Assembly (NCBI GenBank): GCA_037576195.1
Contig: CM075104.1
Location: 20,538,211 to 20,602,210, forward strand
DNA: 64,000 bases
Direction: 5' to 3'
Source: Phytoseiulus persimilis
Lineage: Eukaryota > Arthropoda > Arachnida > Mesostigmata > Phytoseiidae
The notes under the pieces were generated by a model. It was not told the origin of the DNA and did no database searches. It was given only the letters and a program-made list of their open reading frames with translations. A program made the position numbers and the translations under genes. Position 1 is the first letter of the stretch, and every line of letters starts with the position of its first letter. Of the stretch, positions 1 through 13,838 are shown one piece after another.

Positions 1-3000
1 CGCTCGTTTACTCGTTTGTTACATGGTCGCTGGATGGAAGGGTTCCTTCCAGTCGACAGCGCAGCCCGACAGACTGATGAATGCGCGGACAAACCAAGTG
101 TTGATCATAAGTCCGCCAACTTCCCTTGCTTGCCCCACCACCGTTATCGCGACTGCGGTTCCTACTCAACAAGAAGACGGACAGAAGTAGGTGCACGTTC
201 CCAGATTCCGTTGCCACGATGCCGCAGCTTCCTCTGTTGTCTTCTTTCATAGCTTCCCGCCTGGCGCCTATGACGCTTCCGCTGCCTCGTTACTTATTGC
301 TTCATCGATTTGGCTGCCCGCTCAGAAAATATTTCATAACTCCGTTGGTTTTCGATTCGTATCGTACATCTTCGACCATCGCTTGCTTCTGATTATTCAG
401 CCGTGTTGAACCTTGACATGGCTTAATGTTGGAGACACCAGTCGCTTGGACAAAAGAGAGGGGATCCATGTTCCTTTCACAAGGTTTCGATTCGAGGTGA
501 CTCAGGAAATCGAGTCTCTCGCGGTGGCCCGCGCCAAACTTGTTTTGCGGAGATCTCTCTTCTCGCCAATCCCGTAGTCCTGATCAGCGGTCGAGGTGGA
601 TCCCCGAGAGAGCATCGAAGGGCTGCTCTGAGCGGAGCTGTCCAAAGAGCCAGATTGATGTTGTTTACAGAGAAACCTTCGCGAAGAGGTAAACGGTTTC
701 CAGTGTTTAGTAGAAAGGCACACAATTTGTTATGGTGCGTACGTCTCAGCTGCTCTGCCTCGCCGATGCCGGGCTGACATGGCTCACCGCCTATAATGTA
801 AGCATCGACAGTTTTCTCGCCCAGATACCGACGCTCGGCGGCTACGCTAAAGTCAGTCGGCTTCCGAACGTCTGGTTCGACGGCTCAGCTCACGTTGGAA
901 GGCAAATTGAGAGTTCGGCGCGCGGATTGATTGGCAGACTGAGTGATGGATTGATACTCTGGCCACTTCATCCATCGCTGTCTATTGAAGCAGCAGATCG
1001 ATCGGTTTGTTATGAGCATTACGCGAGCACCAACTGCTATCGCTCTAGAAGTTGGTCTTCCGCTGATTGCTCGTTGGAAGTATTCTTCTCGAAAGTCCGG
1101 GATCCATATTTATCAAACTCGACTGAGCTGACTCGACCCCAGAGAATCATAAAGCGCCTCGTGCACCCAGCTGCTCTTCTATTCATAGTTTCGTCCTTTC
1201 ATTCCATGGAGTTATCGGTTGCCGGGTTCATCTATCGATTCCGCAGGGAGTGTGTATTATTAGACTTGACGTCGCTTCCGCTGCTGGCTGAAACGGCGAC
1301 CGGTGGCTTCGTTGGTTAGATGCCATTTTTAGGTTGTGTGTGTGCCGTTGTGTCAATCATGTTCTCGCAGTCAGTGCCGGGAGGGATGGAAATCGGGAGC
1401 TATGCTGCAAACATTCAGGGAACACGCGTCCGGAATCCTAGTCAGAATGGCCAGAAGAGAGAAACTGAAACGATCCCAGTGGGACATCCGGCTCTGGATC
1501 AACGTTACTCGAATTAGGGATAGAGTCGAATTGGTAAGAACTCCGTCGCTCTCGACGGACCCGGACTTGGCGCGCACTCCATGAACTCATGAGACAGGAT
1601 GAATCATACACTGATGGACTTCGTCAGCTCGCCGCGCGATAGCTGTCACGAAGCCTGAACATATCTGTCAAGATAGGGGAACACTGTTCCCACAGTGGGA
1701 GTCTCTGCTCTCTATTGGTTCTTGTCTCTCCGTCTTTCTCGGGCCCATCTTCGCGTAGCGGTATTCGAACCGGAACAAAGAGGCTCTCGCAGCCGAAAAA
1801 CTTACTTCCTGAGCCATTTTTCGCAAACTATGCAAGTCAGCTTCGATTGACCGCTTTTGGCGAAATGAACTTCTTCGCACGAGTTTCATTTGCAGTGGAG
1901 AAGCTCGTTGCATGAGGGCTGAACTCATCCAGCTGAACTGATCCACGTGCTCGTATAGGGGTCGGTTGGTCCCACCGGTTATGTTTTACTCGCGCTTGAT
2001 TCAACAGCATCATGCATAGCTTTCTCTTGATCCGATTCTTCTAGATTTACATTCGATCATTTGAGTCGATTGAGAATCATTGTGGAGGACTGGGCTAAAG
2101 CATGCCAGACTGAAACCGAGGTTGTACTGGGAATTGCGAGCGACTGACTATGTGCGCTCTGTCCCGTCGAAGAGCGAAACCGTATTGTGATCCATTCAAT
2201 TGTCTGCCGCGAATGTAAATAAGCTTTGTTAGGGGAACTATCGCCCTCTGAGTGAAAGGTCGGTGGGAAACATTCCAAGGGGAGGAAAGTCTCTTGTGTT
2301 ATCAATTCAAGTCCCTCCTAGGAAACCTGGTCGCGCAACTGATGATGACGTCGTCGAGGGCGAGCTCCTGCGCATTTCTCCAACTCAGATTATCTAGCCT
2401 GAAGAACATCTGAGTAACTTACATCAGGGGTTATTCTTAGCTTAGTCAAGGAGGATGGAGCTCGTTCTCTCCTCGACGGAGCAGCTCAGTCCTCACTCGA
2501 AGCTCGCTGACGGCTGAAGTAGGGGAGAACTTACAAACGAGAGATCTCGGACTGGTTCACTTGGAGCCACCGTCGTGCGCAGAGGGAAATTCGGCTGTTC
2601 TGATTCTCCGATCTGGACTTCCAATGAGTGCCACACATGAGTTCCGGCTCGAGAACTGCAATGCCTCTCCATCGTGCAAGCTTGAGGTGGACCTCTCCGG
2701 AATGGAAAATTTGTTTCGTTCGAGGAAGCACGCGCGGGGGCGGCTCATTCGACGGGAAACTGAACTCTCCGAAGTTGAGTCCCAGGAGAGTTTGTCTGGA
2801 ATATCACGAACGGATTATTCAGGGCTGTGTTGTCACACCTTGTAGATAGGCTGAACGCGTGATCATCCGTGTCATGATGTCATGTCCCTAACAAGCCGCC
2901 CTAGATTAAGCTACGGCTGGACGATTTCGGCTCGCATTGGTTCCACCTACAGACTTTGGGTTAGGTGTCGCCTTTTTTGGATCAAGGGTAGAAATCGTGT

Positions 3001-6000
3001 TAGCAGACAAACTGGGGCCTTCACTAGAACCGCAGGCAGGCAGTTCTGTGTATACGTTCGGTGGTTGCCTTTCGCAGGAACATTTCTCGAGAACTTTCCC
3101 ACCATGACCACAATTTGAAAATTTAGCGGTCGTCCCATGTTGGGCGACTTGCTCCGCGGATTTTCGATATTCGTCGAAATGCATTCAATGCAGACCGCAA
3201 ACCGTTGGTTTCTCCAAAAGATGGATATTGATCGTCATTCGCGTCTTTCTCAACGCATACGATCTGAGGGCATTATTCTTACATGGATTCGTTCTCTGGA
3301 AGTCTTTGTTGTTTCTTCTCTGTTCAATAAATGTCGCATTGGCTGACTGTCAGGTCCGTTCGTACTGCCCTTATGTTCGTCTTCCATTTAGAAGGGTGTA
3401 CGCAGTATTTAACCGTCGTAAATAAGTGCCCGCTGCGCCAACGAAGCATTTAAAGTTTTCACTCACAAAGCCCCTCGCTGCGAGACGTTTGCCCTCTGCG
3501 GGTCGTTGGTGAGCGACCCGATGTGGGCCTGATGACAGTTTTACGCGGACGCTTATATCGCCCGGGGCTGCGTACGCAGTCGATCGATTAGGGGCATCTT
3601 CCGAGGCAAGTCTCGAAAAAAATTCAGTGTTATCCCAGCCATTGCAGACCGCTGCGATGCAACATTTTCGATATCTACCTCGACGATTCTTTCTGCGGTC
3701 TGAAGCTTTGATCGCCATTCCGGCTTGTGTCCACGCATTCATGCGATGGTCTGATTTTATTCTAATTTTCTTTTCTCGATGAGTACTCTCGGCTCCGTAG
3801 TCGATCGCGGTATTCTGGGCCGCGCTTGGGCGTCGAGTGGTTGCCGGAGTTCTTGGATAGTTTTTCAATGAAGCATCCTTCCCTCTCCGGCTTTTCGGGC
3901 GCACAAGCTCCACGCGCCGTGCTGCTTCTACTACTGGAGTACTTGTCGTTCGGTTCGAATCGCTCGGAGCGCTCGTCCTTAATGATTGAGCATGCAAGTC
4001 ACGCGACCCTGGTGAGGGTCCAGCTGAGTAGTCCGAATATAGAAGAGAAAATGGACACTTCACTTGATACCATCCAGACGAGTTCCCGGGGCAAAAACAA
4101 CAGCAACAACGGCGCGGCGATTGCGGCGAAGTGGTCTAGGCTTCGGATCGTTCAATGTACATCGCTTCTCGCCGCTGTACAACCCGACCTATCTCACTTA
4201 GGGGCCCCGTAATACGTGTGCTTCTTCAATGCTCGCCTTCGGCCTCTTCTGAGCGAGGAACCGGTCTCACTCATTCGAGCATGCAGCTCGATCGAAGTTC
4301 AGTCCACGGGGGTCTTCAGATCCACGAGCCAAACGAAAGAGTTGCTGCTTCTCACAAGCTGCACCGTGACGGCGCCTTGGTGCATTTCTCTAGAGTACAA
4401 TTCATGTTTGGCTCACTCTCCGGCAACGTCTTGTCGAGGCTCGTCTCCCGAACTTCTGTCGGTTCACCCGATCCAGAAACTCCACGGGACTCCAGCCACT
4501 GCTTCTGTACGTGACGAATTCGCAAAATTGGAATCACCGCCTTTGCGTCGGAACTGCGTTGTTCGTGTCGGCGACTCATGAAAAATAACAGTGTTGATTC
4601 TATCGCCGTGATCGATATCATGAAATTATGAGACGGCGTCGAGAGACGACGATGGATGGATTTCCATTTGCGTTTTCGATTAGCGGATACGGGCAATACG
4701 AGTTTTGGAATGCGTTTCCTTTGAAGCCATCCGTTACAAGTGGAGATTCGCGTTTCTTTTTCGAAGCGCGTGCGTCAGATCCGAGCCGCAGCATTGAACT
4801 CTCGCGGTCGGACGCGAGGAACACTGTGGTGCAATCATTCATGAGAGCGTCTAAATAGACGAGAGGAACGGGTATCGAATTATTCGTAAACACCGTCGCC
4901 GTGGAAATAGATACGCACAGGCAGGAACATTCCATTAACTAGTTTCCCTCGTTGAAGGGCGTCGTGGCGCGTCCATTGTCGGGGAGTAGGTACTGCTGAC
5001 CGTCCATACGATACATTGTTACGCTGCGACGCGTCACCTGCCCTTCACCTCTGGCCCTAGAGGGGGAGGTTCCGTCGATCCATCGTTCCATTCATCCCAT
5101 TTTGTTCATCAGGCCCATTCATCGATGAGTTTCTTCTGTTTGTCCAGAGAAATCCCGGGATTCCGAAGTGGAGAGATTTAGGGAAAACGCAAGTGACGAG
5201 CGGGTGAGAGGGAGTGAGAAGAGGCTGACCACCACGCACCACTAGTGGTGAGGGCTTCGGGGAGGGAGGGCGCGAAGCCAGCCTCAACAGCCGGCCCGGT
5301 CGGAATCAAATGGACCCCTAAACTGAACTCGGCTTGGAACTGAAACATCGACGTCGAAGCTCAGGAAGTGCGCATCTGATGGAAAGGGCTTAATCCGGAG
5401 CTCGGATCGACGGCTCTTCTCGGGTCTGGGATTCGAGAGCTGTGATTTACCCGTGGACTGAACGTTGTCAAGGAGACGATCTGTCCGTCAAAGTGCTGAG
5501 CGCGGAGAATATTCAAATATCGACTGTCGGCACTGATCGTGTTAACGCACGGTGTGACATGTGCGGATCAGAAGAGCGTTCTCTCGCGCCGAAGTGTTTC
5601 TCAATCGAGCCTTACGGAAGCAGGTAAATCGTGTTTCCACGTCGATTGTGTTATTTGGAGCTGTCAATCTCCAGGGAACGTCGCTGCACGATGTCGTTCT
5701 TGCGGAGTCGCCATTCATTTTGCTCCGGAACGTGATTTCGTACGACCCTATTAGAAACTTGAAAAAATCGTAACTATCCGGGGCCAAGTGGGGGAGGGGG
5801 CGTATCAGGCAGGAGGAGGATTGTTTCTGCAAATTATGATTGCGAAAACGAAAACCTGATGGAAAAGCGGGCTGAGACGCGGAAACGTGATACTCTACGG
5901 TCACACACCACAGAGACTACCCGCTACACGTGTGGTAAGCGCTGGCTTCAAGACTGCATCCGCTGGCTTTCTCCCTCACTCTGGCGAACGGAAATCGACA

Positions 6001-6319
6001 AATCGCGATACTGCGTCGAGCAGTTCGGCGTCTCGTGGGGGATTCGATTCTCACTGTTCATTACCAAGAGCTCGTTTACGGCAGACGCGGGGTTGTTTTT
6101 CCCGACGGCGACAGAAATAGACACCGAGTAACTTATTTACGGAGTCGTTCGGCGTGAGTGTAGGCGACGGGTCTCGGGCTCCTTTTGTGGGTTGACAACT
6201 GCATAACAGTCCTCCCCCACAGAGGAGTCCGCTGCACATTCTGGATCATGGAGGCCACGGGAAGGGACCCCTCTCCACAAACACAGGGATAGACAATCAG
6301 GTTGACGTTCTAGTAGGTA

Positions 6320-6364
6320 GGCAGACACACACTCACACACACAAAGACACACACGCAGACAGAC
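6320..6364. repeat. CA-rich simple repeat
   Basis: An imperfect run of CA/CACA and GACA units forms a short degenerate microsatellite in non-coding DNA. Open frames crossing it are rich in Cys and Val only because of the repeat. Confidence 0.8.
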
Positions 6365-7395
6365 GACTGGCTGGGCCGCTACCACGAACTTGATCCTCGC
6401 AAACATTCCCTACAGCGCTGTTGACGTGCCGCGGAACCCATCCGATTGTTTCAATTTCAACCGAATCATCATTCAGTGCTCTGAACCATGCCAGACAATT
6501 TCAACATAGTGAAGCACACCGCTCTCCTGAAAGCATCAATGAAAAATTGTGGTGAGTCTTGTTGACGATAAAGGGGACCGTGATTTCGTACTCAATAATA
6601 TCCGCTCAAAGTGTGCAGGATTCGGTGGAGCTTCCTGAGAAATTCCCTGGATAATACCGAATCACTGAGAAAAAAGTTGGCTTCCAAATGTGCTTTTCCG
6701 CCACTACCATGGCTAAAAACTGCATTTGACCATGGTCAGCGAGAGTTCCCGCTATTCGATCTTCGGAACGGCTCGTTTCGACCATTCCCACTGGCGAGAT
6801 GTGTTCACTCCATCGTTGGCGGTCCTTGTCGTCATCTAGAGGTTTCTGGTTCCTATTCCGAAGTTCTTATGACACGCGACTCAGGGAGATTCGAGTGAAT
6901 TCGTTCAGGCAGTGTTCTGTCGTCAATCTGGAGAGAGGACGATCACTCTGCTCTGCTCAAACTTGGAACGCCGAGGATTTATGGCTGTCTGTACATAAGC
7001 AAACCTTGCTGATTGCATTTAGTGCTGGGGCAAGCAATCTGGCTCTGTTAGGTTTAGACATGACGGCAAGCCCTCGCGAATCTCGCCCTCGACAGGCAAT
7101 GTAAATCTCTGCGTTGTACTTTGGTCAATGTTTGCAATTCTAGGTCAGTGTTTGAATTGGTGAGAGCGGATTTCTCTCCAGGGCTCGATGTCGTTGTTGA
7201 AACAATGTTTGATCAGTTCTGGGCTCTGGACAACATGGAATGTACATACGGAGTATCAGGTTTAAGGGTGATGGAGGGTCAAGGTTCAAGGTTGCGCGTA
7301 TGAGCCTAGCTGGAGGAGCTCCTGAGGGACGGCACGGGGTGGACTCGCTCGTTGAAAGGCCACAGGAAAGCTATATTTAGCTAACCTTTATGGGA

Positions 7396-7416
7396 CCGGC
7401 ATGCGGGCGGGCGGGC
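7396..7416. repeat. GCGG short tandem repeat
   Basis: About four tandem GCGG units form a small GC-rich microsatellite in DNA of otherwise balanced composition. No gene is recognised around it. Confidence 0.7.
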
Positions 7417-8517
7417 GGTCCTGCTTTATGTTGTTGCAGTTGTATCCATCCTGAAGGCGGGGTAGCTCCCATCGTTTCCGACGTCGTTGTCGCCGCCGGT
7501 ATGATCCTGAGTAGAGGAACGATACGATCGCAGCACCGAGAACCGTCCTGAGTGCAACGGAAAAGTTGATCGGCGGGGCTCTCACTTTGGTCGGCTTCGA
7601 CTCTTCCTACGTCTGTGTGCCCATCCGGTCAACAATGGAATTGTTATGCTCGAGAGCTTATGATTATTGGGATCTTTCCGATGATCGCGCTCTTGGTGTT
7701 GTCGTCTTCTAGGAATAGGTCTACTCTTCTCACCGCCCAAATCAAGTTTACCTTAGAGACCGTTCCTCTATCCTGTGATGATTAACGCAACTTAGCAGCG
7801 GTAGAGCATGGTTGTCAAGAACTCCCCGACTAGGCTCAGCTTGAACCGACCCGCTCTTGGAGGGCTTTAGTTATCCGCATGGCTATGGTCGGTTCGTCCG
7901 ATTGAAACTTCAGATCTATGTTTCCCGAAGGAATCTCCTCTTGCTCCATTCCGTTGATCGGAGCTTCCGAGTGATCCAACATCGGAGGAATGAGTACACC
8001 AGCATGCAGCCAATATCGAGGATATTGAATCGTTTAATTTCCACTGGTGGTTTGAGAGTTATGAACGAATATTTACGACGAGTCCGACGTCAGCCTGTGA
8101 CGAGGCTCGTCGGGACGAATGTGTGACCTTCGCGGGGACATCGCATCCCGAGCGTAGGCATGATGGTTCTGAGTCGTAGGTCTTTGAGAGCCGCAGGAGA
8201 GTGAATGACTTGGATCTACTAACGGCGACGAGTGATTCCATTACCCTGCTCCATCGGAAATTCTAGGTCCCATCATGATTGAGATTCTGCTAAACAGTTG
8301 ATGCCTCACTTCGGGAAATCATCGATTAGTCCGAGGTGGTAGGCTCGGTTCCCACCCCGTTGCTCCCATTCCGAGATTGAATGATATGACGATGATAACT
8401 TTCGTTCCGGGGGTTAGAGGGAAGCCGCAAAATGGAGCTCGTCGCCTGTCGTCTCAGGCCAAGATGTCAACTCCCCAATTGGTAAAATATCCCATGCGTT
8501 CCCGAGATGGTTCTGAT

Positions 8518-8519
<2 letters not shown>

Positions 8520-8553
<34 letters not shown>
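8520..8553. repeat. (CT)n microsatellite, about 17 units
   Basis: This is an uninterrupted CT dinucleotide run of about 34 bases. It produces alternating Ser-Leu and Arg-Glu in the overlapping frames, which is why frames here look long; they are not genes. Confidence 0.95.
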
Positions 8554-8556
<3 letters not shown>

Positions 8557-10366
8557 GTTTCTGCTGATGTACCTGTTCACGGCAACACTGCAGCTTGGAT
8601 TACGAAGCGGAAAGAAAGAAGCGGCGACTGAACAATTAAAACGAGCTTCTGGGTTTTCTTGGCACGAGAGCTTGTCGTCTCTTCTCTTGGATGTGTCGCA
8701 TCGTTGGCAGTGAGAGTGTTCCCATGCTGCTACCTGCGTTTCAAGGTTCCGATCAAGACCAGATGGAAAGAGGGACTCGGTTTCGTGAGGTTTCTGTGTT
8801 TTCGTTTGATGTTTCGGTGCCGCACTCTTTTCGTCGCCTTGTAGAGTGGAACATTCTTTCGGTTGAGGAAAAAACGCGGTGCCGAGAAAGCCCATCCCGG
8901 GCAATCGCTCGTTCGCTCATGCGTCCGCACTGAAGCACTTCGGCCTTTGGCATAATAATCATTCGATGATGATGATGGTGTCGTCGTCGTTGACTTGGGT
9001 CCGCGCAACTCTTCGTCGTGTTCAATTCAAGCTTATATACTTTCGCTGAATGGTGTCTGACCGGCTGCTTGCGGGGACCATTCGTTCATTGATGGTCGTG
9101 ATGATGCAATGAACAAAACACCGATGGGGGTTGCGCCCTTCTCGAGCACTGCAGCTGCTGTTGCTTTTGGCGTCAATGGTTCGCGTGTTTGCTTCCACTC
9201 CATGCGATGTCTGTCGATCGCCTGGGGGTTAAGACTTCCCGCAGGAGGATCAGTTTCGGGTCAGCGACTTTTCTTCTTCACTTGCGGTTACTACGCCGTC
9301 GAAGACGAGTTGAGTCTTGATTGAGTAACGGTCAAAACCTGAGTAACAAAAAAGGAAGAGAAAATAAACCGACGCGCACAATAACATTATTGCCACATGA
9401 TTTTGAAGAATATATTTTTTTTCCTACGCTTTCGTTAGCTCAAGTTAACAGAACGGCCCCGAGACATCTGACGAGTTTTTCGCTTGAGCCGGTCCTGTTC
9501 GCGTCATGTCGCCGTCTACGATTGAGATGCCCCTCCACAGCAACAAAAGTTGATTTTTTCTTCAACAAAAGTCATCGCGAATCGCACGGCGACAAAGGAA
9601 CCCGGGAGAAAAATCCAAGGGACTCATTCGTAATTAAATGAATCGTAGGCGGCGGCTGCGAGTCGTCGAGGGCGAGGTTCAGCCTCACGATTTTACTCCT
9701 GTCGCAATGCGAGAAGTGATTCCTTTTTGTGTATTGGATCACTGCTGAGCCATTGGGTAGGCGAGTCCGAAGCAGCTGGAAAATTTTGATCGGAGCCGCC
9801 TTGAGAAAACTGCCCAGGCCCCGCATAAGGGAGAACTCGGGTGGAACCAGTCTTCACGGTAAGGGGGTGTCTCATGAGAAGCAACACTGACATGTTCCTC
9901 AAGTCGTTTGACATTGTAGCGGCATAGCTCGGTGCCGAGGAATTTCGGAACCCACGATTTCACCGCATTCATTCGAGTGAGAATGCACTTGCCTCACAGA
10001 TGAACGTATGCATGTTCAGTTCTCCCACTCAGTGGTAAGATGCCCATCTGTAATCATCTCCATCTTCTGGAAATTCGTTCCTTTTCGCTTGTCGGGAGAT
10101 CTTGGACTTTCAGAGGACCAGCGCTGTATGCCCAACATCGCTGTTCGTTTTGGAGTCGCTCCTCGGGACGTGCGCTACGCGTACCCAGCAGCACCCAACT
10201 GGGCAGGGACGAAGTCCAACCGTTACTTCAACATGTCTCTAAGAATTCGAGCTACTCAGGGGGCTCGCTCGTGCTCACAAAGCAAGAAGACAGACCCACT
10301 AACACGAATAACTGAAGCTCTGAACTTGAGCCGAAGAACAGCTGATGACGCTCGTGCTTTTTCGGC

Positions 10367-10384
10367 CGACTGACTGACTGACTG
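10367..10384. repeat. (GACT)n short tandem repeat
   Basis: About four tandem GACT units. No gene is recognised nearby. Confidence 0.7.
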
Positions 10385-11300
10385 GTTTACTGGAGAGGCC
10401 CACGAGACAATCTGTCTTGATTAGTCGCTTTCTCTCTTAAGCTCACTCCCAAGCGACATCATCCAGCTGCGATGTAAAATCGGTGACAAAGTTTCTCCCT
10501 TGTCGGGGATATCTACCACATCTCTTCAACTAAGCAAGTTGTACATTTGTGCATTCTCGTCGATGCTGGAGCTATAAGTAGCCTGAGAGGGGGTACGGCA
10601 CAGGAGGTGCCGAGGCGCGCTCCATCGCGTGGGTTCCCGTGGGTCTGTTGACTGCCCTGGACGGCGAGCATTAGCTGTGAATTGGGCATCGGGCTTGATC
10701 GAGCCCGTTCGTTATTATTTCGTCAATTACTAACCCATATTTCTTCCGCCGTCCGGACCTTCTGACTTGTGCTGACACCGACCCGCTCCGTAGCCGAGGG
10801 ACATTTGTCAAGGCTCAAAAAATAGCGGCGTAGTTTACTTCAGCTCAGGGCTAGTTTGCTCCAGATGCCGTTTCGAGCAGTGGCTTCAGTTTCACCGCTT
10901 TGGTCTTCTGTTCTGATTATCGCGTTCTTCATGGCACCGCCACCGCTGCTGCTACCAGCACTAAATAGCGTTGTTGGAGTTGTTGTTGTTCTTCTTCTCG
11001 GTCATTTTTACCGGCGGATTCCTTACCCTCCAGATCGTGGTTTTAAGTTAGCTCTCGCTGCTGCAACTACTTCTGCTGCCGCAATCATATCCTGGCGGCA
11101 CTTTCGCTTTTCGGTCCGGTCAGCAGATTTTGATGTTTTTCGCTCTGATACGACCGGAGTCGCTCTTCTAAACACTATGTGGAAAACGCTGCCGCGGCTT
11201 AGCAGTCATTGAGGGCTTGTTAACCTCGGCAGATTACTTGGCAACGAGCAATCTGTTTCTCCTTCGTCAGATGGAATCGTCGTTCTTTCCCCCTTTTTTT

Positions 11301-11328
11301 GTGTGTGTGTGTGTGTCTGTGTGTGCGC
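11301..11328. repeat. (TG)n microsatellite
   Basis: A TG dinucleotide run with one C interruption, just after a T-run. The minus-strand frame over it reads as a His-Thr repeat, which casts doubt on the 213-codon minus frame at 11220-11861. Confidence 0.9.
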
Positions 11329-13764
11329 ATTCTGCGTTCTCTACTAGCAACAAACACAGACGCTCGCGCGCAATCACCATGAGCGCAAGGGTGGATCAGG
11401 TCTGCATGAGGTCTGCTCAGCTTCGACGGCCTGTGCGTTTTCTTTTGCTTGCACCCGATGAAGGAATGCCAAGGACAAAGCAATATCGAGTCAAGTGATG
11501 GAATTTTCCACTTGAGTAGGAGCTCAACGGAAGGAAGACACCTTGTCGTCGCTCCGGCTATTCGGAATCCCGCTGATGATAGTTCTGAGGGATGTTCCCT
11601 AATCCCGGACGAATTCACATGTTCCTCGCGAACAGCGACACCCAGTCGAGGGGCAGCTTGACGTGATGACTGCTTCCTAGATCCCTCATTCCCCCCGTTC
11701 GTTGGAATATTCAGAGTCATCACTGTGCTTGCGCTCCTTCGAATGGGTTCGAACTTGACTTGAGAATCAAACAACTGATTGGTTCGCCTCGAGCTAAAAG
11801 TTGAACTTTGTTCGACTGAATCGAAGATCTCTGATGAGAAGCGCTCTCTCGTCGGTGGCAATAATATTCGGACGCTCGCGGCCCCGTCTTCGTGGTCTGA
11901 AGCGTTCGTAAGTCATTTCCCCGAATCCGTCTCGAATTGCGCTAAACGAACACCACGGCCGACTCACTGGCTCCGTTCCCAGACCCGGGCAGCTCAACAG
12001 CCCGCCTGAAAACAACCCGACGGTGGAAACTGTCCGCTAGAAGCTTATATGACAATTCACTCCAAAACCAGACCAAAGCTCGTGCCATGGGGTCCAGCTG
12101 CAGCTCCCCGTTCAGCTTGCCTCGACGGATAACTGTGTCCGAGTCCCCTCAAATTTGGGTTCCTTTACGAAAGTTGCCAAGCTCAGAACAGTGGGCTCGC
12201 TGATTGAAGTGAAGGTTTCGAAATGGATTTGATTCCGATGAAGTGGCCAAGATTCGCTGCTGCTTCTCCATCTGTTCAACGACAGATCCGGCCCGAATCT
12301 AGCCGTTGTTCTCGAGCTCGGAATCAGGGTCAAATCCCTCCAGAGGATTTGTTGAGGAGCAGTTCTCCGTGTCGATGGCTGAAACTTGAACTGGCTAAGA
12401 TCAGCTTTTCTGACGTTGTCGCTGGAGGATGATCCTGACGGCCACGTCAATCCGCTGGAATTTTAGGAGGATTCCGCGTCTGAGCTCAGAGCGATGTCTG
12501 TCGGATATTTCGGTAATCTAGAACAGAGGAGATGACATCATAGAATGAATGCAAAATTATGCTGGCCCCGGAGTGCACGGAGCTACGTTTCTGGCGAGTT
12601 CATCCAAGCCCTCCCGTGGGATCTCAGACCTACGAAGAATATCTCGAATCCTATCTCTCTGATGTATATATTTGTGTTATGGAAACGATGCATGGCCTCA
12701 AGCGCTCCACGAAACGCCTCACGAAGTTTGCTCGAAAGAACGAGCGTTCGGCCCGGCATTTCCCGTGAAGTTTGGCCGCTAAAAGCCTATGCCTCCGATG
12801 ATGCAACTGTTACAACTTTACGCGATGGATCGCAGTTTTACCGTTTGTGAACTCATTCGAGACTCGCTGCAGTCGTCCCGCATTGTGCCAGCTTGTGCCG
12901 ACTCAGCTCCGGTTTCGTTTGTAGCTATAATATCTAGCGGAATCCCCGAGTGGGAATGTCTTATTCGATCATTGGGTTCAGCTTCGAGTCGCGCGTCTTT
13001 CGCCTGGCAGGGCCGTGACAATGGATCGCGAGACGCATCCCGCGTTACATACGACGCGCGCACAATCTAAACAAAACGATCCAAACATGGAGCGTAGTTC
13101 GATTCGAATCTCCCCGATCAATCTGTATTGTTAAATTAACACCTCCGAGTGATTATTGGTTGTGGAAGTTTCGCGGCTGACATATGTGATGGGAACTTGT
13201 GTCCGGCCGATCGCAGGTGGAGACCACGAGTATAGAATTTGAGACTCCAAACTCGGGTGACGATCGCTCTCATGAGGGGAAGCGAGCTGCAAATATCCAG
13301 AAACGGATTCCTCTCGGTTATTGTGATGCTTCACGGGAGCAACTCGATGCACACTCTCCCCCGACGCTCACGAAAAATCGCGAAGAAAATGCCCGTCCGA
13401 TTAAGTATCGCCCTGAGGTTTCTGAAAACCATCTTGTGTCCTCAGGCGTCGGGCAGTTATGAGCTTCGGCACGGTGAGATTCGACTAGATATGACGTTCG
13501 GAATATCGGGAGGATATGCTGCGGTTTTCCGAGAATCACGGGAGGACGGTCTTCACTTCCTCGATTTCGTACACTTCCCGAAATCATACTCGAAAACCCG
13601 CGATCCTTTTCGACAGAATCCGCATCTCAATCTCTTGCTTCTCCAACTGAGATTCGGTCCCTCCGCGACTGCAGCAGTGTGACCGCGATCCGAAACCGCC
13701 GCAACGCAATCTCGCCCGAAATCTCCCCGCTAAGCAGTTTGTATTAATACTCTATGTTGTTCAG

Positions 13765-13838
13765 CTTCCAGTGTCTGGTGGACGGGTGCGGATCTTGCTA
13801 AGGGAAACGAGCTGAATCGCAAAGGATTTCTGACCGCC
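13765..13838 (+). promoter_or_regulatory. Probable 5' untranslated part of the first ARHGAP11A-like exon
   Basis: A T-rich tract ending in TTCAG precedes position 13765, as expected of a splice acceptor. This suggests that the coding start lies in the second or a later transcript exon. The frame is open here and could instead encode about 24 extra N-terminal residues. No upstream exon was identified. Confidence 0.4.

Larger units (their letters stand above)
1..13764. other. Stretch without a recognised gene, 5' part of window
   Basis: I see no exon that I can tie to a known protein family on either strand. Open frames of up to about 230 codons occur (for example 3371-4063 minus, 11220-11861 minus, 732-1319 plus), but their translations show no recognisable domain, and several overlap low-complexity DNA. 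The stretch holds several simple repeats: CA-rich near 6.3 kb, GCGG near 7.4 kb, CT near 8.5 kb, GACT near 10.4 kb and TG near 11.3 kb. Divergent short exons could have been missed. Confidence 0.5.

Noticed and set aside
732..1319. 195-codon plus frame near the window start
   Set aside because: No homology, signal peptide or splice context recognised.
3371..4063. 230-codon minus-strand open frame
   Set aside because: No recognisable domain, and frames of this size are expected occasionally in 64 kb of balanced composition.
8467..8904. Frames across the CT repeat (Ser-Leu and Arg-Glu runs)
   Set aside because: Open only because the dinucleotide repeat lacks stops.
10856..11212. Hydrophobic 118-codon plus frame resembling a membrane protein
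   Set aside because: Hydrophobicity comes from GTT/GCT-rich simple sequence; no family match.
11220..11861. 213-codon minus-strand open frame with a His-Thr tract
   Set aside because: The His-Thr tract is simply the TG microsatellite read in reverse; the rest has no known fold.
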